A stretch of DNA of 64,000 bases from Channallabes apus (Eukaryota; Chordata; Actinopteri; Siluriformes; Clariidae), in NCBI GenBank assembly GCA_030522415.1, contig CM060109.1, positions 24,403,301-24,467,300 on the forward strand. Reading direction: 5' to 3'. The notes under the pieces were generated by a model. That model saw nothing but the letters and a program-made list of their open reading frames with translations. It made no database searches and was not told the origin of the DNA. A program made the translations under genes and the position numbers. Below are positions 34,681-47,189 of this stretch, one piece after another (the stretch's first letter is position 1; each line of letters starts with the position of its first letter).

Positions 34681-35195
34681 TTAACTGCCAATCTGCTGCC
34701 AGTCTGATGCCATAAATATTATTATTATTTTTTTATTATTTTAAAATAGGTATGAACATAAGGCTGTTGACACTTCAGTTTTCCATTTAATGAATAAGCT
34801 ATTTCTGGGACTGAGAGGTTGAATGGCTAAATGTAAAAAGGATGCTGGCATTTAACTAGATACCAGCGATCCACTGAGAGCTATCAACTGCAAAGTAGAA
34901 TAGGTAATTGAAGCCTGGGAATAGAATACTAAAATAGAAGAGGCTGAAGAGTGAGAAAGAGCTTCAATTTTGCTCTGGAACTGAAAAAAAATATGGCTCT
35001 TTTTTTTTCTAAGGCAAACTTTAATCTATATAATTCAGCCTTCAGTCTGTTTAGATTTCCTACCGTGCTTTATGGACGTCTCATGTTTTTTTTAACAGGT
35101 AAATTGTATACTGTAAACATGTATTTTGCATTCTGAATAAAAGTGCATTTCGGTTGTATTTACATCCCACTTGTTCCGTCCAAGGTAATATACAT

Positions 35196-35560
35196 TATTC
35201 ACCACATTAATAGGAACACCTGCACCCCATATCCAATCAGTTAATCAGAATCAGTGGCAGCAGAACAGGGCATAACATCATGCAGATTCGGGTCAGGAGG
35301 TTTAGTTAACGTTGACATTAAACATCGGAATGGGGAAAGATTTAATCTCATTGATTTTAGCATGGTTGTTTGTTCAATGTTCAGAGAGGTTAGAGGAGAA
35401 TGGATTAGACTGGTTTGAACCGATATGAGTCAACTCAAGCATCTCAGAATGCACAGCATACTGAACCTTTAGAGGACCACTTTCGGTTCCTCTTCTTTCA
35501 GCTAAGAACATGAACCGGAGGCTACAGTGGACACATGTCCGTGTCTGTGAAATCTGCATG
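35196..35560 (+). mobile_element. Tc1-like DNA transposon remnant (family 2)
   Basis: The start TTCACCACATTAATAGGAAC is the family's inverted end. GAGGTTAGAGGAGAATGG and AAGAACATGAACCGGAGGCT are transposase pieces. The right half is missing. Confidence 0.7.
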
Positions 35561-35599
35561 AATCAATCCAGAATTACATTCATGGTATTTAGTGAATGC

Positions 35600-35745
35600 C
35601 CTTTCCTGAGTGACTGTTATATATATCACATTTATACAACTGGGCAGTTGATGGTTGAGTGCCTTGCTTAAAGGTCCAACATCAGCAGCTTGGATTTGAA
35701 CTCATGACCTCCTCGTCAGAAGTCCAGCTACCGTACCTCTCTGGA
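35600..35745 (-). repeat. tRNA-headed SINE fragment
   Basis: Minus-strand B box (GAGTTCAAATCC) and the TTTAAGCAAGGCACTCAACC block resemble a common fish SINE. The A-box end is diverged. Confidence 0.5.
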
Positions 35746-36519
35746 TTTGGGCAGACCAATCTCCGTTGCACTGTTTTGATCTCTTTATATAAGTCTCACC
35801 CATCAAGCATCTAATGATGAGAAAGACAGAGGAAGAGGAAGAGTGAGAGTGTTTCTCTCTCAGTTACAACACGATTTCACTCATTAACTAGGCGCTACCG
35901 GCACTGCATAAACCATGCTCATGACATTTAGCAAAAGACTGCCTGTCAGAATCAATTCCCACTTCAGAAATCAGAATAATTCAGAACCAATGCCTTAAAT
36001 GTCCTGCAGAGGTATAAAGAAAAGTGTGTGCATTTTGCATTTTCTGCATGTACATATTGTATTGAGTAATGCATACAATACTTACTTGCTAGTTCTGTTG
36101 TTCAGTGTGTTATTTTTGAACTGCAAGAATAAGTGTGATATAGTGTCAGGCCAAACTTTTTCACCCATCACAGCAGCGACTAATTACCAAATCATTCACT
36201 TGTAATTATTTGCTATTAATTCCCTGAAAGATTTCTTTTTTTCTTCTATTCCATTTTTTTCCCTGACTTTTCTCTTCCACTTACAGCACTAGTCTGGGAA
36301 CAGATCCAAGAGGGGCCCAATTCTCATCTATACCTGTCAGCTAGAGTTACTTGTGCAGTAAGAGGCAGGGATGTGGCACTACACCAAACACAGCCCGGGC
36401 ATCTTCTCTCAGGAAAACCCCTCTATTGTACCTCTGCAATAACAGCACAGGATCGCTGCAATATCACCTCGATCAGCTACCTATGCAGAACCAGGATGGT
36501 ACTGCATTAGACAACAAAC

Positions 36520-36660
36520 CTCGGTTACTGCAGATCTTGCCATCTGGAGACTTGCATCTCCGCTTGCTTTCCCATGGGCTGATGTCACACTGGAATTCAC
36601 ATTTATCTCCATGCCAACCAGCCGAGCAGTAACAGTTTCCACAGTAACACATTCCATGGC
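36520..36660 (-). CDS. itgbl1: itgbl1 exon 5, integrin EGF-like module
   Basis: 141 bases (47 codons), phase 1 on both sides. The acceptor GTTGCAG ends at 36661 and the donor is GTTTGT at 36519. The translation begins [20 protein letters not shown] and continues [16 protein letters not shown] to CSNRG. It is one of the best conserved parts of the family: the Ala-Gly-Trp-His-Gly-Asp-Lys and Pro-Trp-Glu-Ser-Lys-Arg-Arg segments are the same in mammalian ITGBL1 as I know it. A 35-base CT repeat (sense strand) forms the polypyrimidine tract, ending about 17 bases before the acceptor AG. Confidence 0.97.
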
Positions 36661-36675
36661 CTGCAACCAAAGATG

Positions 36676-36678
<3 letters not shown>

Positions 36679-36713
<35 letters not shown>
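36679..36713. repeat. (AG)n microsatellite at exon 5 acceptor
   Basis: On the itgbl1 sense strand this is a CT repeat ending about 17 bases before the acceptor AG of exon 5. It serves as the polypyrimidine tract. Confidence 0.95.
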
Positions 36714-36715
<2 letters not shown>

Positions 36716-38019
36716 ACCACAGCCAGTTGAGTTGCATGGCTGCCTAACATTATCTTGTCACCCCAAAGAAAACAGTGCATTGTATGTAGCCAGTCATTTG
36801 AATGCAGTTTAAATTCAAGCTCTGTTTGCAGAAAGCTTCAAAGCATTTGAATGACTGTCTCCTTTAATGCCCCAGTAGCACAACAGAATACCCATTTCCC
36901 AAATTAACACATAATGTAGTTAATTGAAGTGGACCAACTGGGGCTGCAAAGCCTCTGAGAGTGTATAAGGTGCCTATCTCTATTAGATATAATTAACCTT
37001 GGCAAAATGGAAGCCACTGTCCTTATAATAGCAACTCACATTCAACAACAAATTTGCAACTGCTTTTTCAAGCTCATGTTTTCTCCATTAGAATGAAAAA
37101 AAATGTCTGTATTCATTTTATTTATAATGCATTAAAAACTATTGGACAGCAGAAGTACAGTACAGTCTGTATTGGACAAACATTGTAATCCAATGTGTTT
37201 TTTTACATTGTAAAACAATCCTGAACACATCAAAACTATGAAATATGACATATGAAATCATGTAATTAGGTAAAAACACCAGTCCATCCTTACAACAGGT
37301 CAGTCCATGTGGCGAGAGCTAACTAACAGTTTCTTCAAGAGCAGACGCAGAACCCTGGCTCTTATAAGAGCATGAACACTTTACACAGCTAACGCAGAAG
37401 ACACAGCTCCATGTCAATGGTCATCAAAATAAAAAAGACCATTTAACTAAAAGGTGTGTCCCAACTTTTGACTGGAAATATATGTTATACAATTCCTTGT
37501 GCTATGAACCCATCATCTTTTCATCTTTTTGTCTATATCTTTTACATAGGAAAGTGTACCCTTAAAGATTTGTTTAATAAAAGGTATTCATGGTCTAAAT
37601 AAATATTTACCTTAAATCTTTTTTAAAGACACTGCTGTATATACAGGAGCAACATTTTCCCAGTGAAAAATTTCTATCACAGAAACAGTATATACATAGT
37701 ATCTTACTGTAGGTATTCAGTACCTGACCATAATCTCATCCTTATGCTAATCAAGTACGTATAATAAACATGTGATATTATTTTCAATCCATTTTTTTTT
37801 TCATCAAATTAAGTTACTTGCACAGCGACTGAGTTTTAAAAGCCTAGGAGTCCCTGTCAGTGTAACATGATACGACAAGGATATTCAGCAGTGGAATAAA
37901 GGTTTACAGTAACTAAGTAATTTATGTGGGAAGCAAAACACGACAGGCTATGCTGTTCTAGGAAATTAATCCACAATGAGGTGGTGTGTTATACTGTAAT
38001 TAAAATGAGGGATGTTAAA

Positions 38020-38165
38020 GTCAACCCAGGAGTTTTGATGAGAGTAAAATCTACCTTTATTTCTCTGTAGAGCTTTTCACTTGGACACCATCAAGGTAAA
38101 ATGTTTTCTCAGAGTGCTGGATTGAACCTGCTTCACATCTGAAACACTGGCCTCCTAAAACTTAG
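38020..38165 (-). repeat. repeat family R, reverse copy
   Basis: The minus strand reads CCAGTGTTTCAGATGTGAAG, TTACCTTGATGGTGTCCAAG, CAGAGAAATAAAGGTAGA and TCCTGGGTTGACTTT, in the same order as the copies at 3835 and 14530. A tail-only piece lies at 38478-38520. Confidence 0.7.
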
Positions 38166-38345
38166 CGCGAGGTCAGACACGTAATATTCATGTGGTGTTC
38201 GTGAATGATTGGGTGTACAGTTCTCACAGACAGATGCATCTCTTCTGCAAGTTGACAAAAAGTTAACTTTCAATTTCCACTGATCAGGGGAACAGCTGCA
38301 TCGGGATCCGAGTCACCTTGGCTGGGAACATCAGTCACGGATGTA
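38166..38345 (-). mobile_element. possible mariner-like fragment
   Basis: GGTGTTCGTGAATGATTGGG, CATCTCTTCTGCAAGTTGAC and AACATCAGTCACGGATGTAC resemble antisense mariner transposase sequence, and the last block partly recurs at 41440-41465. No inverted ends were seen. Confidence 0.35.
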
Positions 38346-39104
38346 CAGGCTTTTTTTTTTTTTTTTTTTACATGATTGTATCATTCAAATGTTTTACTGC
38401 AACTAAGAGTCTCATCAGCATACCAGGCTTAAAGTCTTCTGTAAATGTCAATTGATTTTATGCCTTCATTTACAAGAAATTTCATCACAAGTCCCAGTTT
38501 GACTTGAAAGCCACTTGTAATTCAGCATCACATACTGTTTCTTATTTGTAGTTATATACTATGTACTCCACTTTGATACATTTTTATTTACATGATCATG
38601 CATGTGATATGAGCTATAAACAATCTTTTCTTCACAAGACTATCCTTTTTTCTCTTGAAGTCAAATAAATTAATTATTTAGTATATCAATCATTAAATTT
38701 TCCTCTTTATTAAACAACACATTTTTTTTTACAAGTTATTATTATTATTATTAGTAGTAGTAGTAATAGTAGTAGTAGTATTAAGTAGTAGTAATAGGTG
38801 TACAGTAGTATTATGTCTGTATTATAACTGTCTGCCGTATATTGTATGTCCCTGTGAAGTAGTTGTTTCTATTGACACAATAATGTATTAGAATGAAAGC
38901 ATTATTAATAACCTGCCATTTATGTACATACAGCCAGAACTAGTGCCAGAGGCCAGCTGTTACAGAAAATGAATCAACACCTACTGATCAATAGAAGTCA
39001 ACACTGCTGTGGTACAAAAGCAATTTAATTGCTCCTGAAATATTGTTAGTATGATGTTCGGGATGAAAAGAGTGAAGTAGACATGGATGATAAAGGATAT
39101 GTAC

Positions 39105-39227
39105 CTCCACAAACCTCCCCTGAATCCTCGTCTAGACACTGGCTGTCATCACACTCACAGTAAGGGCCACTGATGAGACCTTTGCCATCAGAATTGTGGC
39201 AAATGCAGCTGCCGCAGTGACATGTTC
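39105..39227 (-). CDS. itgbl1: itgbl1 exon 4, integrin EGF-like module
   Basis: 123 bases (41 codons), phase 1 on both sides. The acceptor CAACAG ends at 39228. The donor at 39104 reads GTACAT, weaker than the GTAAGT type seen at other exons. The product carries [14 protein letters not shown], then [15 protein letters not shown] and ends EVCGG, matching the module of mammalian ITGBL1 that follows the Ser-Asn-Ala-Gly junction. An 85-base TG repeat (sense strand) stops about six bases before the acceptor AG, so there is no ordinary polypyrimidine tract. A weak donor together with a microsatellite acceptor makes this the exon in the gene most likely to be spliced variably; that is inference. Confidence 0.95.
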
Positions 39228-39232
39228 CTGTT

Positions 39233-39234
<2 letters not shown>

Positions 39235-39319
<85 letters not shown>
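39235..39319. repeat. (AC)n microsatellite at exon 4 acceptor
   Basis: About 42 units. On the sense strand the TG run stops six bases before the acceptor AG of exon 4. Further AC runs lie at 39395-39419 and 39421-39435. Confidence 0.97.
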
Positions 39320-39323
<4 letters not shown>

Positions 39324-41045
39324 GTAGAAGATAGAAGGAAGACTTGACAGTCACATAGTGTGGGAAGCAACTGGAGGTGCTACCTCGTATAAACGCACAC
39401 ACACACACACACACACACAGACACACACACACACAAAAGCAAACTTTCCCAGATTTGACTCTAAACTGGTACGAGCTTGAAATTATGCTAAATTATTCAA
39501 TTAGAGCTTGAATTTGTTTAATTCTACAACACCATGTGTTCCCTCATGATCATGTGACGGCACCGAGCATATTTGAAGATGGAGCAGTGATGTACAGTAC
39601 AATTATTCTGGCTTAGCTGGTCTGAGTTAAATAGTACTAGCTCTCTATTTATATCCAATTTGTAAGTGATTAAGGCTTGTAATGTAACAGAATCGAGCAA
39701 TTAAGTAATGTTAAAAATGTCAAAATACATAAAGAACGTAAAGACATAAAGAAGAGTGTTCAGTATTAAATTAGTTGTACACCTAAATCTATCTGTACCT
39801 CTTTTTATAGTCCTACAGAATATTCCATTCTATGCAGGAACATTAATAGGTTCAGATAATGTGGAGCTTAACAAACCAGAGGCAGGTGCAGCAGCAGGGG
39901 TGTGACAGCTGGGTCTTCACCCTCAGAAAAGGTCATGAACAAGGGCATTATGACTACAACCCTAAGTTTGTCGGCCTTGTTATTATTCAGATATAATGGG
40001 AACACATCTCACATGTACATGCAAGGGGATTTCCACGACATTTCAAGATAAAGATCATGATTAGTATAAAAGTGTGAAATGCAATAAGGCAATTAAAAGC
40101 TAAAGTAAGTAAACACCACACAGATGTTTAATCATGAAAGTGTGTTCATGTGCTATTTTGTATTTTGAAGTGTATGAATCACTGTAATCATTTCAAAATA
40201 TGCAATTAATAGAAGCCTTTTAACACAAATCACAAAAAAAAAGTAGTGGGTTTCGGTGCTAACTAATAACTATTGGCACCCTTCAGAAAAATATGCAAAT
40301 ATACAGCAAAAGCATTTGCAATTATTGAAAATGTTCTATATTATACTTTTCCCCCCCTCTCTCCCTTCAAAAAAAATGTGCCAATATGACTGACACCCTT
40401 AAAAATATATTTAAATGCATATCCTGTAGACAAGAAAAACACACAAATGGGGTCATAAAAAGTTCTGCAGTATTTACCAGAAATTGGACCCATGAGCATA
40501 CCGACCTCCCACACAGTAATGAGATGCTGAGGGAGGCAAAGAAAAATCCTTAGATGACAATTTCAGAATTGCACATGTTTATTTGATTCCTTAAGTTGTC
40601 AGGTTTCAAAGGAATTTAAGACCTTTAATCTATAATGTTTAGAATGCTGTTTACATGGATTAACCGAGCCATGTTTTGTGCAGGTAAGACCAAAAAATTA
40701 ATTCTAAATAAAAATGTCATCAAGATTTTAGCAACAAAATGTAAATAATACAGAGAGAAGCCTTGGATACTCAATGTCAGAATATGAAGGTGGATCATTA
40801 ATTAGGGTTTTGTAAAAAATGTATAGCACTATGAATTCTTCAAAGAACATTTTAGCCTAAAACCTGGTTCCAGGTAGTTATGTTCAAACCTAAACATTTA
40901 GTCTGTTCTGTAACGACAGCTGTTTGAAGAGATATCTATAAAGCTTTTTTTTCCTTTGCTAAACACAGCATAAGGAGATATTAATTACAAGTGTGCTGAT
41001 TCTTTTAACATATTGTTGGAAACTGCAATATATACTGTATATATA

Positions 41046-41564
41046 TGAGGTCTGTATGGAAAGTTTCCAGCCATTTAATAACTGGATTATATGAAATAAA
41101 CTCATAATTATGCTTCAAGGTTTTGTACCATAAATCGCAACTTGTTCAACATTTTTAGATGTTCATTGTTGCAGGCCTTCCACAATGTGTATCACTTTCA
41201 ACTTTTTAACAGATCCTCGAAGATCTTTGAAGCATTTGTGCCACGCTTTTGCACTGTTACTGTATTTGTGCATTACCCCCGAAATCCTTCTGAATCATTC
41301 AAATAGTTTCTGCCGAGAAATGTTGAAGCAAAAGTTGATGGAGATTTATTGCTTTAATTGCTTAGTCATTTTAAATGCAATGGCCACACAGTACATATTC
41401 CCACTCAAAGATGTCTAGCAGCCCATTGACTACTACAGTGAGGTCATCATTGGTCACGGATGTGCATTGAAGTCCATTTTCCTTAGCTGCCAGGTAACAC
41501 TGACGTCATGTAAACTGTTCTTGTGTTATATTAACGATGACTGGAATTTGTCTGGATAGACCTA
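41046..41564 (-). mobile_element. mariner-like element remnant
   Basis: The left end AGGTCTGTATGGAAAGTTTC and the reverse complement of the right end (AGGTCTATCCAGACAAATTC) are similar. The minus strand between them encodes a Lys-Ala-Trp-His-Lys-Cys-Phe-Lys-Asp stretch reminiscent of the mariner Trp-x-Lys-Arg-Phe-Lys helix. There is no intact transposase. Confidence 0.45.
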
Positions 41565-41790
41565 GTATATATATATATATATATTGTAATTAAATAAAAC
41601 TGTGTATCATTTTCCATATTTAATATAAGATGGTTTAGGTTTTAAATAGGTCTTTTTTTATTCTTATGAAGGTTACTAATAATTCATAAGGCAAAACACA
41701 GCTGGATGACTTAGATGGTGGGAGAAGATGGACAGCATCCCATACTCATTTTTAGAAGCTGTAGGTACTGTATAATACACTCTCCCTCAC

Positions 41791-41937
41791 CTGCATTGGA
41801 GCACACCACGCCATGAGCATTGCGACACAGGTCTTTGCTTTTTCGTTTGGAGAGCTTGCAGTTCTCCTGGTACTGACAGGCTTCTCCAAACCAGTCGTCA
41901 TCACATAGGCACTTACCACAGTCACATGTTCCATGAC
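41791..41937 (-). CDS. itgbl1: itgbl1 exon 3, integrin EGF-like module
   Basis: 147 bases (49 codons), phase 1 on both sides. The acceptor is TTATTGCAG ending at 41938 and the donor is GTGAGG at 41790. The product reads HGTCDCGKCLCDDDWFGEAC, then a Gln-rich link and CKLSKRKSKDLC, and ends CSNAG. It holds the Cys-x-Cys-Gly signature and the Trp-Phe-Gly turn typical of the second module type of ITGBL1. About 12 bases upstream of the acceptor AG on the sense strand an 80-base TG repeat begins, so the usual pyrimidine tract is partly replaced by a microsatellite. The exon is symmetric and could be skipped in frame. Confidence 0.96.
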
Positions 41938-41945
41938 CTGCAATA

Positions 41946-41949
<4 letters not shown>

Positions 41950-42029
<80 letters not shown>
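41950..42029. repeat. (CA)n microsatellite at exon 3 acceptor
   Basis: Forty units. On the sense strand the TG run ends about a dozen bases before the acceptor AG of exon 3. Confidence 0.97.
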
Positions 42030-42032
<3 letters not shown>

Positions 42033-45000
42033 CGGCTTTAGAGCAATTGATTATAGCAATTGATTACTTACACATTAAATTCCAGTTGAGAAATCCAACG
42101 ACTGGGTGGAGAGTAACATTACACACAAGTTTCAGATTTTTAAACATTTGGAGATTTGAAGAGAAGCGTGATGAACTGTATGAGTAAACCAATAATACTT
42201 TCATGTGCTATACTGTGCTTCAGCGAGGAAGCCCCATTACAGGCTCTGTGTGTGTGTGTGTGTGCGTGCGTGCGTGCGTGTGTGTGTGTAGGTGTCAGAC
42301 TGCAAGTAGTTTATAGAATGACATTTGCTTTATATTTTATATTTTACTATGGATTACAGGATAATCATCAGTGGCAGGGTGAAGTGATGATGCCGTGTGT
42401 GTGTGTGTAAATGTTGCCACTCTAGAGTTGATTACTTGCTAAAGATAGTGTCTCGTAGTGTTTATTTTTAACCAATATTTGCCATAATGTAGGCATGAAC
42501 CCAATAAGGTAAAAGTCTAAAACCTAGGCATTAAGTTACAGTAAGCTTACTTTTTTATACAATAACTCTGCATATTTCATACCATGCAGTAAGTCTTGTG
42601 GAGAGTCTAAAGACTCTTTCTTCATTTTCTAAAGTGATGATCCCATGGTGTTCTTTGGATTAAATGCATATTGTTTCCCTCAGTACCAAGCAGTGATAGG
42701 TATGGCCTAACAGATTTTTGTTCCATCTGACTCTTCCAAAAACTCAATCATGTGGCAAGTGTCTGAATTCATAATCAGAAATGTAAATGTAGGACTTGTA
42801 CTTTTTCTTAAGTTTCTCTTCTTTTACTCAAGGACAGAATTTGTGTACTCCGCCCACCACTGAATTTAATTGACTTGCCAAAATTAAATGCATGTAAACA
42901 GTCAATGTGTGAAGTTGTGAAAAACCATGATTGAATATTTTCAGCTATAGTCTCTCTAAACTTTTAACCTCAAACAACCACACATAATTTATCACCAAAA
43001 TAAGCTGCAGGATTTATTTTCTTGTACATATATAACACTTAAAAAAAAAAAAAAAGAAAAAACTCTGCTGGAATTATGCCATTATAAATTGCTGTGTATA
43101 AAAAGAGTTTCTTTACTCTGTGAGATGAACTTTTTTTCATTATGTTGCCTTTAATTGCCTTTAATGCGTAAAGCGCAACAGACATTTTCAGTATATCATC
43201 GTATCTCTTCTCATTTCAGATCAGATAAACTCTACTAATCTCACTTCAAACTCCTAAAGCTGCTGATTATAAAAACCAAAACAGATCAGAGCAGCCTAGT
43301 TTGCATGCAAATCAATGTACTCTTTACAATTAATAAATTCTTATATTGTAGAACATATTGGTTTCTTGGTTTCTTTCTGAGCTGATCATTACAGCTGTTT
43401 TTATTGCTTCCGCTTTACTGCTCGGTCAGTAGATTGTGTTATGAATTATGCAAACACGTAACGAAAATGAATGCCTACTGAAATGCATTTCATCTCATGC
43501 CATTTTCAAATAATTTCAAAGAATGGAATGGATAGAAAAATGGACAGATTCAGCATCTAAGTGACACATTTACAAGAAGCTCACATTGAGCCAGGCAGCC
43601 TCTCACGTGAACCCTGCATGCTTGTAGACTTTACCCCAAGGACCATGGAAATGTGCTTTGATGCCGTGACAGCATGAAACACTTTAATGAAAAACAAAAA
43701 GAACTTTAATCCCACATAATCAAAAGCCCTCCTGCAATCACACACTCCTCTCCTGAGGTTTAGCATCCGTAATGCAACCTGACACTGCTGCTCAAGGGCA
43801 GAATGCATCACCTTGCTCTTGCACATCGCAAATACACTTGACCCTTTAGAAAAGAAAAAGCAATCATGGGTTAAATTGGTTCTTGTTTGTTTTTCTAATG
43901 CTTTCCAGAGGTTAATAATGGTATTTCACTCCACATAATGGATGGTTTAACAGGTAGTTCAATGACTAGACATGTTTTTTTTTTGAAGATTGGTTATCTC
44001 TAATGATGACCTTGTTTTAATAGTTGGTGGTTTAATGGTGATTCACTGTGTCTAATGGACTTCAGTGATATTCACATCTGTAATGATGCAGCACTCCAGG
44101 CTGTCAGTTCAGTTAATTACACATTGAATATACAGTAATCTGCATTTATGACTGAATAAAGTATGAGTTGGCATAGTTTATGTGTTAGTGCATGGGTGAA
44201 AATGTGATACATAATGTTAATATTTTCTAAAATAGACAGACAGACAGACAGACAGACAGCATGGTATAGGTGGGCTCTCTGCCCACACTATGCTGCAAGC
44301 CTTTTGGCAAGTAGCACTAAACTGTCCAATGTGAGAAGCCTTCTCATACTCAGTGCCAAGCAAACACTGATGGCATAGTGTGCAAATGTGAGACTGAGAA
44401 GACAGTTTAACAGCACTGGCTGCACATTATCGATTATCAGAGTTATGCCCTTTTGTGCCCAAATTATGCCCTATACACTATACATGTCATGATCCACTGG
44501 AGCCATGCCCTGCACCATCTCAGCTAAGTCCTGCATCATCACAGCAAACCCCAGCAACCTGCTGGCTCCATCAGCTGGCTTTAAAGACTGCAATTTCACC
44601 ACTGCCTAGATTTAAAAATGTTGTGCTTGCTCCCTACCTGACTTCACTGTTGTTGTGCTTGTTCTGCACCCTAGCTTAAATGATGCTGCACTTGCTCTGC
44701 ACCCTTAATTTGATGTCATTATGTTTGCTCTGCACTCCAGCTTTGAAAACGTCATGCATGCTCCGCACACATTTGCTTTAATGGCATCAAGTTGACATTA
44801 CCCACTGGCTTTGAAGGCTGCACCTTTCATGTTCTGGCCTGACTTGTAAGCCCATGAGGTGGTATGCTCTGTTCTGTTCTGTTCCCTCGTAAATTCCAGG
44901 TTCCTGGTCCAAGCCCAAGTCTTAACCTCAGCTAAGATCTGGTACAACACCCATGCTAAGCCCTGACCCAATCAGCATGCCCAGCTCTCCAGTTTCAGCT

Positions 45001-46158
45001 CCCTAGCCCAGTGCTGGATCAGTTGCCATGCCCAGGTCCATTCCAGTTTCTATGCTAAGCTAAGATTTATCTCCTGAGATAAACTCTGTTATAGGTCCCT
45101 GCACAAGTTATGCCACAGCCCTCTCCAGGACCCCATGCCTCAAATCTCATCCTTAGTGTTGGAGTTATTGATCTAATAAGAAATTAAAATGCTCAAGAGA
45201 ACTAAAGCATTAGTAAGTAAATGTAATTTAATCGTATAGGGATATTTTATAATGTGCTATTATACACTAAAAGCCAGGAACACCATTAAAGCCTAATTGG
45301 ACCATTTGTAATAGTAGCAAATAGATAATAATATGGAAAAGCTTTATATTAGAAACATTTGAAATTGAATGGAAAATAATAAATCCATTCCGTGAAAATA
45401 ATAATAATAATAATAATTGGGCCAGATCCTAGTATCAAATATTTTCAGTGGAGGAACATACAACTGGACTTCTTTGTTGCATTTTTGCATTACATTTTTA
45501 AGAGTTTAAAAACACTGATACATTTCACTTCTCACATATGTCATACAGTATGCGCCTCTCTCATCTTTAACAATTCCAATCTCCATAAAAATTCATTAGT
45601 AAATATCAATTATCTATACTGTGCACATAAACCGTTTAAAGCGTATCCATTATGAAGTCAGCCCCTTGTCTTTAGCCAAAGCCTACAGAACATCTTCAAT
45701 CACTTGGCATCCCAATCCATCAGATAAATTTGACATCCTTTAAAAGGTCCATCCATCAGTAAGTAACAATAGACCCGTTCTCATTACTGGAGTGCCCTAG
45801 CTCCATCTCACAATCTTTCAACGCTTTAGGGCTAATCTTGGTTTTGACAAAATACAAAAAAAAAAAAGACGTTAATCCTTTACTTCAAATAAACCACTGA
45901 TGAAGCTTTTTGGATAAATTTAGAAAATTATCTGTAAACATGTTTCTTGGGAATTTTAAGCAAAACACATTTACAGATAAAGATCTAAGGAGTTAAAAAA
46001 AAATGAAGATCATGCGGATTTATTTATATCATGCGATGCCATGGTCCTATTGAATTCTCAATTTAACTTAATGTTACATAAGTAACAACAGAGACTTACT
46101 GTTAATGTGCATAAATGGACTCCCAAATCTGTAGTTATAACTTTTTCTTTTGAGGAGA

Positions 46159-46204
<46 letters not shown>

Positions 46205-46230
46205 TTTGGAAGGAATCTGTAACATAACTA
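42030..46230. other. intron 2, part without genes
   Basis: AT-rich intronic sequence. I see GT-rich runs at 42246-42292, an AGAC tetranucleotide run at 44236-44260, the degenerate tandem block at 44580-44810, and (TTA)n at 46160-46205. No coding frame with family features or paired splice sites was found. Confidence 0.7.
44580..44810. repeat. degenerate tandem repeat, unit about 50 bp
   Basis: Four or five imperfect copies of a unit like CTTTAAAxxTGTCxTGCTTG followed by CTCTGCACCCxAG. The steps CTTGCTCCCTACC, CTTGTTCTGCACCCTAGC, CTTGCTCTGCACCC, TTTGCTCTGCACTCCAGC and CATGCTCCGCACAC mark successive units. The flanking 44480-45130 stretch is unusually rich in CC and GC dinucleotides for this locus. 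Confidence 0.6.
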
Positions 46231-46234
46231 TAAA

Positions 46235-46306
46235 CTTTCTTTGGGCTGCTTGAACCCCGATCCTCAGATCAGCCTAGAGCCTTATCGGCCTGAGCTACCA
46301 TAGCCC
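46235..46306 (-). repeat. tRNA-like SINE head
   Basis: The minus strand reads GGGCTATGGTAGCTCAGGCC (A box) and GGATCGGGGTTCAAGC (B box) within 72 bases. The pieces resemble a tRNA, but no tRNA fold or CCA-end pairing is evident. Confidence 0.5.
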
Positions 46307-46789
46307 ACTCTATGTAATATAATTATAAATTAATAAAAATGACAACATACGTTATGGATCTTGAATACAGTACATACAGTACCAACTTACAGTAGGCAAG
46401 TTGCTGTGGTATAAGAGGAATAATTAACTCTGGGATGTTCCTTTTACAGCATTCCTCATCATGATTTATTCTTTCCTTAAGTTTTACAAATTTTGACGCA
46501 AACTATTACCATTTTAATTGCAATCATAAACATACTGTTATATAATTAACATAACTGCAAGAACATAATCCTTCCTGTTATAACACTGTTTAGTGAGCAT
46601 GATTACTGATAATTATAGTGCTTTTTTTTTCACGCAGAATGAAAAAAACAAGCAGTACATTTTAGCCATTATGGCCCACACAAGTCCCGGGTTTAACATC
46701 TTTTCTGTTCAAATTTGTACTCCTACTGTCATCACATGCTCTCTCAGGCATCATTCATGCCAAGATCTAAGCCTACCAGCATAGCCAAT

Positions 46790-46965
46790 TGCCTAGACAT
46801 ATTAATTGGCACCCAGTCACTGCTAGAGGGAAGTATGTGGGCCTCGCTGTCCACGGCGTCCACACGCCTGGGCCACAGGGGCTGTAATTTATCTAGTATC
46901 CCCCAGGATCTTGGCGTGTCTGAGTGTTGTTCTTGTGGGCTAAGACAGCAGCGCAACACCCCTGA
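46790..46965. other. GC-rich unexplained patch in intron 2
   Basis: It stands out in an AT-rich intron, with CGCTGTCCACGGCGTCC and GGGCCACAGGGGCTG. Both strands are open here for about 70 to 110 codons, without a recognisable domain. Retroelement debris is as likely as anything. Confidence 0.3.
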
Positions 46966-47189
46966 ACCAGATGAGTCATCTAGACCAGCTGAGAACAGTA
47001 TTTATAGGATATGCATCCTCATCAGACAAATTGCAGATCAGTGATTCATCTCGGGTGCTAATGGCTATTCTCTTTCTCTTGAAAGTTGCCGGACTTGTTT
47101 AAGTGAGAGGAAATTAAAAGTCTTCACTTGTGTTAGTTGCGAGTGCTGATAGAGAAAATCTTTAAGCAAACAGGTGGACAAGAATGTCT

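Noticed and set aside
39046..39432. Long Cys-Val repeat frames around CA arrays (also 41711-42030, 49218-49463, 60652-61058)
   Set aside because: They are translations of dinucleotide repeats. Only the exon parts starting at 39227 and 41937 are coding.
46744..47044. 109-codon plus-strand frame in intron 2
   Set aside because: No domain, no splice support, and the opposite strand is equally open; treated as an unexplained GC-rich patch.
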